From: Escallonia rubra | Lineage: Eukaryota; Streptophyta; Magnoliopsida; Escalloniales; Escalloniaceae | Assembly: GCA_033065855.1 (NCBI GenBank) | Contig: JAVXUO010000932.1 | Location: 1-64,000, forward strand | Direction of reading: 5' to 3' | DNA: 64,000 bases | In this document: one piece after another, positions 23,471 through 33,629 of the stretch | How the letters are laid out: each line of letters opens with the position of its first letter | Numbering within the stretch: the stretch's first letter is position 1 | The notes under the pieces: model-generated | What the model was told of the DNA's origin: nothing | What the model saw: only the letters and a program-made list of their open reading frames with translations | The model's database searches: none | Position numbers and translations under genes: made by a program

Positions 23471-26400
23471 TGTTCCCAACCTAACTTGGTTGAACCCAAG
23501 GGCCACTAGGGTTCCCGTTTTGCGCGACACATCATATATTCAACTGTCAACTTTTCAACGCTCCCAAGACGGTCAAAAAATCATGCCGAAGTCACGTGCA
23601 TTTTCTCCTTCGGTACAACCTTGGTGTGCCTTCCTCCTTGGGGGTCGGCCACCTTCCCCTTAGGGGTGGGGGGGGGGGGGTCGGCCACCTTCTTCCCTTG
23701 GGGGTCGGTGTGCCTCCTATCTCTCATGCAACGCATGCTCTTCCTTGGCCTCGCGCCGACTCCGCGATGCCCACCGTCGCCCGTGCGCCGGCTTCACGGT
23801 GCTCGTCGTCGTCGCCCGCGCACTGGCTTCACTGCGCCAGTGATCGCGCACAGTCTCTGCAATGCCCGCCGTCGCCCACGCATCGACTTCACGGCGCCAG
23901 TCGCCCGTGGTCGCGGGCCATCTTCTCGACCCCCGCCGTCGCCCGCGCACCAACTTCACAGCGCATGTCGCCGTGGCCCGCGAGCCGGCTTCACGGCACC
24001 AGTCGCCTACTGTCGCGCGTCGTCTCTGCGACGCCCGCCGTTGCCCGCACACCGGCTTCACGCCACCCGTCACCCATGATTATGCGCAGTCGCCGCGACG
24101 CCCGCTGTTGCCTACGCGTTGACTTCCCAGAGCTCGTCGCCCGCGGCTGTGCAACACCTGTCACCTGCAAGCCGACTCCACGGCGCCCGTCGCCCGCGAT
24201 CGCGCGCCATCTTCGCGACACCCATCGCCCTCACCCGTAAGTCATCTCCAACACTCTGCCGCACCCCTGATACAGTCGCGCCCCCGACTCTATGTCATAC
24301 TACCACGCTCCTTGCACTGGTCCATCCTATCACGACACAATGCGCGCCTTGCCTTGGTTGTGGAACATGGTTCGACCCACTCTCCGGAGTGTGTAGCATC
24401 CCGCAGGGATAGACGACTCCTCTGGGACACTGTCTCTGCCAGGAAGCTTTTCAACTCTCCTTCCGCCAGGTAGACGGCTCCTCTGGGATACTACCTTGAC
24501 GCACTCTAAGTGCTCCTATACAAGGACTCACCCGCAAGGATAGACGACTCCTTCAGGGCACTTTCTCCGCTTGGGAGTTCTAAGTGCTCTGGTACGAAGA
24601 CTCCCTTTCTGCCAAGTAGACGGCTCCTCCGGGATGCTACCTCAGCCCGCGGAATAGGCGACTCCTCCGGGACAATATCTCCGCCAGGGTGTCTGCCTGA
24701 CTGGCCTACGTGTTCCGGCACCGGGGGCTTCATCAGCACCCCTAGGGACTATGACCCCCGGGTCACTCTGAGACGGGAGCAGTTCTCCAGAGGGCATCGC
24801 GCCTAGTCCGCCTGGCAGTTAGGCGTCGGGTTTTCCCCACCGCTGCCAGGCCTGTGGGACTCTGGAAGGGCTTGGATTGGTGGCTAGATCAAGAGGGTTC
24901 TCTGGCCACGCCGACGCTATGGGAGCCAGTCTTTCCAGACAGACAGAGCGAGACTGTGAGGAGCAGACCGGGTGAATATGCGATCTAACAGTCTGAGGAG
25001 AACCAGTATATTTGGACCCCCTGGTGATGCGTCACTCCCAGGGGATGACACATGCACACTTTTCCCTATAAATAGAGGACTTTGAAACTCATTTTGGATA
25101 GAACTCTTTCATTTGACAATTTTACTTTTTCAATCTAGAATCCAAATTCTCTAGAATTCTAGAGAGAGAAACATACAAGACTTTGACTCTGGACCTAAGC
25201 ATCGTACTGTGATTGTTGTCGTATATTCGCCCTGCGTCGTCACCGTCACAGCACTGCCATCCTCAGGCTCTGTCTGGGAAGCCCTTGGTCTCTGCCCTTG
25301 CTCCACCTTTGTTGTGTCCTACATCAGTACACTTGGCATATGACTCGGACTGTATTCCTAGTGGCCCCGCCACGTCGACTGCGAATCCACTTCCTTGGCA
25401 TCATTTTTCGAACCCAAGAAGGGGAGTTGAAAAGCTCTTTGGTAGAGATTGTGTCCCGGAGGAGTCGTCTTTCCCCGCGGGTGAGTCCTTGTGCCGAAGC
25501 ACTCGGAACGCATCAAGGTAGCATCTCGGAGGAGCCGTATACCTGACGGGCCGAGGTAGTATCCCAGAGGAGCCGTCTACCTGGCAGAAGGGGAGTTGAA
25601 AAGGTCCCTGGCAAAAATAGTGTCTCAGAGGAGTCGCCTATCCCTGCGGGATGCTGCACACTTTGGAGAGTGGGTCGAAGCATGTTCCGTGACCAAGGCA
25701 AGATGTGCATGGTGTGGTGATAGGATGGACCAGCGCAAGGAGCGTGGTAGTGTGACATAGAGCTGCGGGCGTGACTGTATCAGTGGCAGGGCGGAGTGTT
25801 GGAGACAACAGGCGGACGCGGAGGACGTGTGTCATGGAGGTGGCGTACGGTCACGGGCGACGGGCGCCTTAGAGTCGACGCGCGGGCAACGGGCGCCAGG
25901 CGGCCGCAGGTGCCGAGCTTCGGGAAGTCGACGAGTAGGGGACAGCGGGCGTTGTGGCGCTACCACGGGTGACGGGCGCCGTGAAGTCGGCCTACGGGCG
26001 ACGACGGGTGTCGAGTGGGCGGCACGCGACCACGGGCGATGGGTACTGTGAAGCTGGCGCGTGGACGACAACGGGCGTCACGAAGAAGGAACGCGACTAG
26101 GGGTGACGGGCACCGTGAAGCCGATGTGCGGGTGACAGCGATGGGCGCCGTGAAGCCAGCGCATGTGACGGCAGGTGTTGCAGAGTCGTTGCGAGGCCAA
26201 GGAAGAGCATGCGCTGCATGAGAGGTAGGAGGCACGCTGACCCCCTCTGGGGGAACGGGGCCGACCGCCAAGGGAGGAAGGTGGCCGACCCCCTTATGGG
26301 GAAGGTGGCCAACCCCGCTTAAGGGGAAGGTGGCCGACCCCCAATTGGGAAGGCGTGCCAAGGTTGTTTCGAAGGACAAAATGCACGTGACTTGGGCATG

Positions 26401-26512
26401 GTTGTTTGACCAGCTTGAGAGCGTTGAAAAGTTGACAGTTGAATATGTGACGTGTCGGCCAAAATGGGACCCCTGGTGGGCCCTTGGGTGCAACCATGGT
26501 AGGCTGTGAACA
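23471..26512. mobile_element. 3.04-kb palindromic TG...CA element with a 5-bp target-site duplication inside the bromodomain exon
   Basis: The element begins TGTTCCCAACC and ends ...GGCTGTGAACA. It is flanked by GCCTT on both sides (23466-23470 and 26513-26517). Removing it with one GCCTT rejoins the bromodomain frame exactly. The two halves are inverted copies: the first 190 bp inward match at about 80%, and similarity continues in patches to about 24560 and back from about 25440. The arms contain GC-rich tandem repeats (23760-24240 and 25830-26200) and a recurring motif of the type GACGRCTCCTCYGGGA. The centre (24560-25440) is unique and has TATAAATA at 25067-25074. TG/CA ends, a 5-bp duplication and a central TATA box fit a solo LTR; the long inverted arms fit a foldback transposon. 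ORFs inside are Arg/Pro-rich by composition and not credible genes. Confidence 0.85.
25067..25074 (+). promoter_or_regulatory. TATA box in the centre of the palindromic element
   Basis: TATAAATA occurs in the non-palindromic centre, followed by an AT-rich, CT-containing stretch typical of the start of an LTR R region. This supports the LTR reading of the element and a transcription start near 25100 on the plus strand. Confidence 0.5.
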
Positions 26513-26650
26513 GCCTTTACGGTTCCCAAATCCATAGCCTACTGACTACCGAAAAGTAATTCGGAATGCCTAGTTTTATAGGATCAACTGGGTTGTTGAA
26601 TACCCACCCAGTTGGATGAGCCCTTAACCTTTCGAAGATGCCACTCTAAC

Positions 26651-27690
26651 GGAGCTTCAACCTTCGGCTATCCACCTTCTCCGTACGTCTGTGTTTCTTG
26701 GTCCAATTCTTGGTAATACAAGACTCATTGCCTGATGCTACTTTTGCCATCAACCAAGACTGTACTGGACACTGGAAATTCTAGATCAAGAGGGAAGATG
26801 GTTACCGTTACTCCAATACTAGAAGCAGCCCAAATACCAAATCACGACACTGAGAAAAAAGTCGCCGAGCCTTGTATAGATTGCCGTGAAAAGACCCTTG
26901 TACTGATTAAAAGCCAAGCCAAGTCAAGTCCGCAAAGTAAAAGAACAAACTTTGGCTCCTACCCGGTTGTACGAATCTTCCTCCAATCCCGTGTATAATG
27001 ACAATTAATAGTCGCTAAATGTTTCTAATGACTTTTCTTCTAACATTTTCAGTGACAATTATTAGCAGCATTTTTTTAGCATTACTAAATAAAATTCTAT
27101 AGAAACATTTAGAGACGATTGATTGTTGTTATATAGGGGGTAGGAAACCAAAATCATGACTCGTCAAGGACAGTAAGTTCCTTGGAAAAGCTTTCTCTTT
27201 GGGTTACCAAAAAGCATAATTCTTTTATTTAACTTAAAAAATTTTCAAGATTTTTATATTAACTTAAAAAAAGATGTCATGGTCTTTATTTTCTTTTTGG
27301 TGAGCAGTTAAGCTTATCCCGTGGCAAACACGATATCAGTGCTTTCCATATTTTAAACCAGTGAGTGAGCATAGGCTACTTCCACCCCTTAAGGATTCTA
27401 AGTAAATCTAGGTCTAGCGACAAAAATTGGTGGGAAAGACGAAGGCATGTCTTAAGTCATGCTTAACATGCTTTAAAAAAAAAAAAAAAGAGTCATGCTT
27501 AACACTCCAAGGCATACTTCAAGATGTGCCAAAACATATATCTTTTCTTAGTTACCAAAAACATAATTCATCAAGTCAGGCAAATTTTAAATCCTAGAGG
27601 ATTAGGAAGCAAATAATATACGCCTTAATTATTTTCTTTCAAGAAAAAGAAGTGATATTCTTTTTCAAATTTTTTTGACTAATTAATAAA
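26651..27690. other. Intergenic, with an inverted-repeat remnant at 27009-27118
   Basis: No gene is supported; the plus-strand ORF at 26735-26998 has no recognised domain. At 27009-27030 and 27100-27118 the words TAGTCGCTAAATGTTTCTA and TAGAAACATTTAGAGACGA form an imperfect inverted pair about 70 bases apart, possibly a small MITE or CACTA-end remnant. An A-run lies at 27475-27489. Confidence 0.45.
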
Positions 27691-27694
27691 GATC

Positions 27695-28526
27695 CTTCTG
27701 TAAAAATCTGTCGCTAAAGGTTTTCATTTGGTAAAAACCTTTAGCGACGGATTTTTACCGACCTTATTTCTCGACGGAAAGTCCGTCGCTGATTAGAATT
27801 TCTAGATTCTTCCTTATTCTCTAGCTTTTTCTTTGATGTTTTTTTGAACGACCTTTAGCGACGGACTCATTCGGTCGGTAAAGTCTAACTTTTCAAAGTT
27901 TTTATACCCTTTAGCAACTGACTTTTAGCGGCGGTCAAAATCCGTCACTAAGGGTCATTAAAACCAAAAAACTTGGCTAGGTTTGACAAAAAAATTTTCC
28001 TCTTTTTTTTTTCAGTTTTTAAAAACTGAAAAAAAAGGAGCGTTTGGTAACCATTTTTTTTTTCAGTTTAAAAACCAGTTTTTAAACTGAAGAGTAAAAA
28101 AAAAAAACTCCAGAAACTGGTTTTTTTTTTCACTTTCAAATTTTTTTTCTTAGACCACCACCACCACCCTCCCACCGCCGGCAGCCACCTCAGGCGACCA
28201 CCGCCGGCCGCCGGCGACCACCGCCGGAGACTGCCGGCAGCCACCTCCGGCCGCCGGCGACTGCCGGCAGCCACCTCCGGCCGCCGGCCACCACCGCCGG
28301 CGACTGCCGGCAGCCACCTCCGGCCGCCGGCACCACCACCGGCGACTGCCGGCAGCCACCTCCGGCCGCCGGCCACCACCACCACCGGCCACCACCGCTG
28401 CACCCCACCACCACCACCGCAAACCATCGGTAAAGTCTAACTTTTCAAAGTTTTTATACCCTTTAGCAACTGACTTTTAGCAGCAGTCAAAATCCGTCAC
28501 TAAAGGTCATTAAAACCAAAAAACTT
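27695..28526. repeat. CACTA-like subterminal repeats with a GC-rich insert between two 100-bp direct repeats
   Basis: Words of the type TTTAGCGACGGA and their complements recur at 27705-27960, the same motif as in the CACTA end at 32662. A 100-bp stretch (27875-27974) is repeated almost identically at 28427-28526, with a few substitutions. Between the copies are 452 bases: a poly-T/A region with short palindromes (27975-28150), then a GC-rich tandem array (28160-28420). No CACTA terminus is present at either side, so this is a fragment. Confidence 0.75.
28160..28420. repeat. GC-rich tandem array (CTGCCGGCAGCCACCTCCGG type)
   Basis: The unit CTGCCGGCAGCCACCTCCGG, followed by CCGCCGG, occurs about five times with variable CACCACCGCC spacers. 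Minus-strand ORFs here encode Gly/Arg/Trp-rich low-complexity strings and are judged artefacts. The composition differs sharply from the AT-rich surroundings. Confidence 0.85.
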
Positions 28527-29270
28527 AGTTCTTCTCTTTCTCCCCGCCACTTCTCTCTTTCTCTTAGTATGTCCTCATTCTCTCCCTCGCCCACCGCCCA
28601 CACCTGCTGCCGCAACTGTACTCCACCCTGCTCCCTTCGCTCCTCGCTGGTGCACGCCATGATAGCCCTGGTTGCCCACCATACCATGCCCGCGCCTCAG
28701 CCTCCGCACCATGCACCAATGATGCCGCCACACCATGCCCCACTACCGCTGCCCTCGCACGCCACTGCTACCCATCCTTTAACCGCATTTTCTCTAGCTA
28801 TCTATAGGTTATTTGATACTTAATAATTATGTTAGATTTATTTTGATATTTTATAACAATAATATCTTGGAATTGGTAGACTATACATTGTGCTGAATTT
28901 GTTGTATTTTTGTTGCTTGTAGGTAAATATGTAATTGATGTTAGCTCGTATGAGATTATTGAAATGGACAAAGTGATTAACAAAGTTTTATCTTCGACTT
29001 TCAAATGATAGACAAAATTTGAAGCAAATAAAGTCATAAGGATAGCACAATGTAACACCATGAGTACGACGTACTACCAACTTGGACATAATTTCAAATT
29101 AATTAACTCCTCAAATGACGAATTAAACAATAATTAAAAATTATGATCGACTAATATGACTAGTTAAAATCAGCGACATCACATTAGGAATCATGAATGA
29201 CTAATTAAAAGCAATGATCAACTAAAACCTGCAGCTTTGACAAAATTTGAAGATAATGAACTCCTCGTCA
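28527..29270. other. Intergenic, CT-rich then AT-rich
   Basis: 28535-28790 is C-rich (CTTCTCTCTTTCTC, CACCATGCCC words), with an ORF at 28569-28823 of biased composition and no domain. The rest is AT-rich and empty of recognisable genes. Confidence 0.45.
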
Positions 29271-29575
29271 AGTATAAACCATAAACTGTAACCCTATGCC
29301 AAATCCTAAACCGTAAATCTTAATCCAAACCCTAAGCCTAAACTTTAACCCTAAGCTAAATCCTTAACTCCAAATCATAAATCCAAAACTAAACCATAAA
29401 CCACAAATCCGAAAGTAACCGCTAAACTATGGAACCTAAACTGAACCTTGACCTTAACCCTCACCCCTAACACTAAAGCCAACCTTAAACTAAATCCTAA
29501 ACCCTAAATCATATATTTAAATCCTAAATACAGAGCTAAGCCTAAACAACAAACTAACCCTAAACCCTACACCTC
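29271..29575. repeat. Degenerate telomere-like repeats (CCTAAAC variants)
   Basis: About 300 bases are built from words such as AACCCTAAGCC, AATCCTAAACC, AACCCTAAACC and AACTTTAACCC, close to the plant telomere unit CCCTAAA. They are too diverged for a functional telomere and look like an old interstitial telomere-like or simple-sequence array. Confidence 0.7.
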
Positions 29576-30014
29576 TTCTAATGGAGATGATTGAATTGTA
29601 ATCTTGACTTGTGTGACTTGTAACACGTGACTTCTAATATTAACTTAATTTTCTAATAGTACACACCTATTTTCGTATTGTCGTGTACTTGATTATTCCA
29701 TTGTTCCTCCATTTCATAGTAAAACATCTACATATTAACTTAATATTGTCATAATATTTCTGTAATTAGTTATGCATAGGTTATTTGGAAGTCACAGTCG
29801 TAATGGACAACGAGCTGCATTTGCACCGATTGCTGGTGGTAACGCTACGCAGAGTATCAACATCTAGCAGCCCAATCCTTCTGCTTCATCAACAGCTTTT
29901 GTAATACCCCGGAAATTTTTCTTTCCTTGTGCGAAATTAGTATTTTTGAATAGATAAGTTTGTGTTCTTTTGTTAAAAATTAAGAAAATGATTTGGGATT
30001 ATTTCTGAAATTTT

Positions 30015-30340
30015 CGGTCGAATGAAAAGTGGTCTTCATTCGAATCAAAATGAAGGTAAAAGGTATTTTGGGGTTTCTGAAGTTTTCGGTCGACTTAGAA
30101 GTTTCAAGTCGACTGAAAACTCATTTTTCGATCAAATTGAAAGAAAAAAAAAGTTTCTGAAGTTTTTAGTCGATGAACAGTAACTTTTAGTCGCATGAAT
30201 AGTACTTTCAGTAGACTTAAAACTATTTTCGGTCGAATTAAAAGTGTTTTCATTAAAAGTATTTCCGGTCAAATAAAAAGTGTTTTCAATCTACTTAAAA
30301 GTGTTTTCGGTCAACTTAAAAGCGTTTTAAATCAAGAGAA
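30015..30340 (+). repeat. Degenerate tandem repeats in the solo LTR U3 region
   Basis: Words of the type TTTTCGGTCGAATTAAAAGT, GTCGACTTAGAAGT and GGTCAACTTAAAAG recur roughly every 25-40 bases upstream of the TATA box. This is the place where LTR enhancer repeats are often found. Confidence 0.6.
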
Positions 30341-31126
30341 GAAACGGCTGAAGGATTGAGTCGACTTAAACTTGTATTGCTTTGAATGAATAGTATAATT
30401 TATTTACCATCATATAAATAGTGTCTTATTTCATTTCTAGCCTTTTTGGGGGGATCTCTGTTTCTTTTTTTCTCCTTTGTGCGAGAGAAAGAGAGGGAGA
30501 GTGAGAGAGATAGAGAAGAAGGCTTTGAAAGTTTGGAAGCTCTAAAGAGGAGCTTAAGGATATGTGGCTCTCAAAAGGCTTGATTAAGGTAAGGGTTTAA
30601 TCTTCGAAGTTCAAATCAGTGATGGAGCAATCGCTTATGTAAGTCTTTAGATTCTTTTGAAATCCGAATTTCTTCAAATGGAGATAAGTGATTCTTCCTC
30701 TCCTTTTTGTTTTGAACTTTGTTAAGAATGACCTGTTGTCAATTCTATGATTTGTGAAAATCAAATTCCGTCGAATTTGTTTGACCTCAGAATTTGACAT
30801 ATTGATATTGCTCGTTTCAGTGATTTTTATGATTGTCATTAGTTCGTATACTCTACTTATTGTTCGACAAGTCCGTAATTTGATAATGTTATTTTGAAAA
30901 CTTTGAATATGGTTTGAAATGTCCGATATTTGATAACGGTTATTTTGAGATTTTGTTTTAGTGACTTTATGAGCCATGTCATAGTGTATGTGACATATTT
31001 CCGACTTACCCACGTGGATTGAAACGTGGGCTAACTCAGGGGAGTTGAGCTAGAGATCGCGATCTTACTTTCTGAACTGGCCTCATATGTCAGGAATGAC
31101 GCATGTGACCACTTTCTAAATGGCTC

Positions 31127-31268
31127 GCTAGTGTCTGTCTCCGTACTCAGATATATTTTGATTTTTGATATTTGGTCTGCTAGTGTCAGTTTCTGTACTC
31201 AGATATATTTTGATATTTGGTCTGCTAGTGTCTGTTTCCGTACTCAGAAATATTTCGATATTTGGTCT
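31127..31268 (+). repeat. Three tandem repeats downstream in the solo LTR
   Basis: GCTAGTGTCWGTYTCYGTAC repeats start at 31127, 31179 and 31224, each followed by a TCAGATATATTTTGATATTTG-type stretch. Unit lengths are 52 and 45 bases. Confidence 0.85.
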
Positions 31269-31854
31269 GACCTATGTTCAGTTGAAGCTGATGTCTTTGA
31301 AATCTTATTTTTCAGACATATTTTGACATATTTGAAATCTGGTTTGATTATCCGTTCCGTTGAAACATTTTGTGCTTCTGAAATTTTGTTTCTCAGATAT
31401 TTTGGCTTTTGTTTGATTGGTCATTTGAGTGACCTTACTAGGCATTTGGCTCATTCCCTTATTGTTTTTCCTTTTAGGTGTTTAATAGGTGGGAATTTCA
31501 TATTTGAAGGGCAAGTTGTGTGACCAAAAGTTAGCTGCCTTATTTCAGAGTTAGTACTGACATTTAAGTGTATTTAATTAAGACAAGTTGGTATTGCTTA
31601 GGTTTTATTTTGAAACTCCGTGTTGGAGAAAATTTTTGGATTGTATAAAAGTTTTGGGCCCTATGACAGTTATTGATGTACTCTTGGGAGTTATTAATGC
31701 ATGCTTTGATTGACCATTTGAGATATTTATGATATTTTAAGGTTTTCTGATTTCGTTTGGGAGACTTTTGATATTGTAAGGTTTACTCCAAATTTCGATT
31801 ATATGATCGTTAACGCTTCGGAATTTTAATTAATTTTCGGGGCGTTACAGCTTT

Positions 31855-32661
31855 AACATCAGGTATAATTATTATTAGCTTGCACGTTCATCAAGCGCTT
31901 CACTGAGCTTTTTCAAAGTCATCTTCGATCATTATTAAAGACAGACTTTGCCCCTTCTCTTCTTATTTGCGTTGCCTGATACCTATCATTGAGTCACTTG
32001 TTTTCGAGTACTTTTGGTAAGGTGAACTATGTTCTACGATCAGATAAGTATAACGCGAGAAGCCATGTACCCTTGTATTTAAACAATTTGAACTTTATTT
32101 CTTAGCATCTTGTCTAGGCCATGGACCCACACATACGTTCCTTAAGATTCTCATAGGAAACAGAGAGAACTGTTACTTCGGAAGGCGTGAAATAAGTATT
32201 GTTCACCCTTGCACTTGACATGTAATATGGTTATGGAAATTATTCTTGTTCACTTATTTCATCTTATTGATTTTGTTTTTGTCAGCTTTCTTGAGCGTGC
32301 GACCACTACAAAAATCAGCGTTGTTGTGAAGGGTAAATTTTTTAAGCCGTAATTTTAGTGGAAGGACTCGGTTTTTGGAAAGAGAGAGGGATTGTGGAAC
32401 GAGTTTTGGGTATAGTTAATGTTCGGTAAAATATGTTCTATGGAGTTAATTAACTAATTGTGTTATTTTCATAATAGCAAAATGGCTTTGAGTTTTCATC
32501 ACCGGAGCAAAAAGCTATGGGAAAGAGGCCTTTTTTGCCCACATAGAGAAAAATTCCCTGTGGTGGCTGCATAGTGCACGTGAACGAAGAAATAAGATGT
32601 TACATGTAGATGAACCAACAGAGGAGTGGAAACATTTCCCCACTTATGGGACCTTAGCTAC
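31855..32661. other. Intergenic; possible truncated CACTA end at 32305
   Basis: CACTACAAAAATCAGCG at about 32305 resembles a CACTA terminal sequence, but no partner end or TNP2 sequence in the right place was found. No gene was recognised in the rest. Confidence 0.35.
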
Positions 32662-32679
32662 CACTACAAGAAAATGGAC

Positions 32680-33024
32680 TTTTAGCGACAAATAATTCCG
32701 TCGCTAAAAGCCCTTTATCCTTCACCAAAGACCTTTAGCGACAGACACCCCGTCGCTAAAATTCCATGGTCGAAAATCACTTCGCTAATATTTTGTAAAA
32801 AATTTTAACGATGGAAAACTCAATCTCTGAAAGTTTTTTCGATGGAAGTCCGTCTTAAAGGCCCGTCTCTAAAGATACTAAACTTTTAGCGACGGAAATT
32901 CTGTCGCTAAATGTCCATCGAAAAAACTTTTAGTAATGGACTTTTTCATCGCTAAAAGTTTTCCAACACTATCCTTGTAGACTTTTAGCAGCGGAAAAAA
33001 TCCGTTGCTAAAAGTAATTTTTAG
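32680..33024. repeat. CACTA subterminal palindromic repeats
   Basis: Several hairpin units pair TTTTAGCGAC-type words with GTCGCTAAAA-type words 10-15 bases away: at about 32680, 32732, 32881, 32928 and 32983. In CACTA elements such arrays are the binding sites of the element's TNP1/TnpA-type protein. Confidence 0.85.
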
Positions 33025-33629
33025 TTTTTTTATAGCCAAACATGCATCTGCAATTGAAATACAAGCATATTATACAATCCACAACAAGTACACAAATAAT
33101 TCACAATCCACAATAGTGTATCAACAATTATTTAATCTTAAAACACAACATATACTCAAATTCTATTCTACTTAAACACAAAATACATATACAATACTGT
33201 CCAACTGTGGACCAAATGTAACAGGGGGTGGAGACAAGTACAGAAGGGGGGATAAAAATAGGGAAGGGGTAGGGAGCACAATTCCAGAAAGGTAGGGGCG
33301 GGGAAGAGGGGGAGGGCTTAGGGCTCATCAAGACCGGTATCCGGACCCTGCTCGTTATCATCCACATGGTTGTCATGTGGATTCGGCTCGATCTGAGAAG
33401 TAATAATGTCCTGCATTAAAAGCACGCATGCATTCTCGTTAGTAATTGTATTTTGTGTTTATTCATGTATATTGACTTCATAAAACAATTTTTTTGTACC
33501 TGATCATCCTGATGACCTCTCAAGCAATACGATGAACATCCTCCAGGTGTAACTGTCGCTCTACGATTGGTGTTTGTGTCTGTTAAGGGGTAGTAAGGGG
33601 TGGGGACGCTCCCATCATGGCACATCTAG

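Larger units (their letters stand above)
22597..26650 (-). pseudogene. GTE/BET-type bromodomain protein pseudogene, split by a 3-kb insertion
   Basis: Read on the minus strand from 26650: RLRAHPTGWVFNNPVDP and KLGIPNYFSVVSR (bromodomain start), a one-base frameshift near 26536-26540, then MDLGTVK at 26535-26515. A 3042-bp element interrupts the exon. The domain resumes at 23470 as AKLEDGIYTNREEFEADVRL, then FNAMTYNPESNAVHLMARKL. A TGA stop lies at 23231-23233. The GTE C-terminal region follows in shifting frames: CKSDSEADGAAG, QRVANLMNSFGPIILKGKQ, and REREREAARNKLEKMEKTVE (about 22720-22800), the basic/coiled region seen in plant GTE8-like proteins. At least two frameshifts and two stops besides the insertion make it a pseudogene. 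Functional relatives bind acetylated histones. Confidence 0.85.
29900..31849 (+). mobile_element. Solo LTR, probably Ty3-gypsy, with 5-bp target-site duplication GCTTT
   Basis: The 1950-bp element starts TGTAATACCCCGGAAAT and ends TTCGGGGCGTTACA, so its tips form a 12-base imperfect inverted pair (TGTAATACCCCG/CGGGGCGTTACA). GCTTT flanks both sides (29895-29899 and 31850-31854). A TATAAATA box lies at 30413-30420. TGTAAYRCCCCG-type tips are common in plant chromovirus LTRs. There is no internal region or second LTR, the expected product of LTR-LTR recombination. ORFs inside lack any domain. Confidence 0.9.

Noticed and set aside
23596-24240. Long Arg/Pro/Ser-rich ORFs in several frames
   Set aside because: They come from GC-rich tandem repeats in the palindromic element; several frames are open at once and no domain is visible.
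25832-26535. 191-residue minus ORF beginning MDLGTVK
   Set aside because: Only its first seven residues are bromodomain. The rest is translation of the inserted element after the break.
28068-28427. Gly/Trp/Arg-rich ORFs resembling a glycine-rich protein
   Set aside because: All three minus frames are open across a GC-rich tandem array, which is expected from the repeat itself.
30015-31268. Regularly spaced repeats considered as a CRISPR-like array
   Set aside because: This is a plant genome; the units are degenerate, without unique spacers or cas genes, and lie inside a solo LTR.
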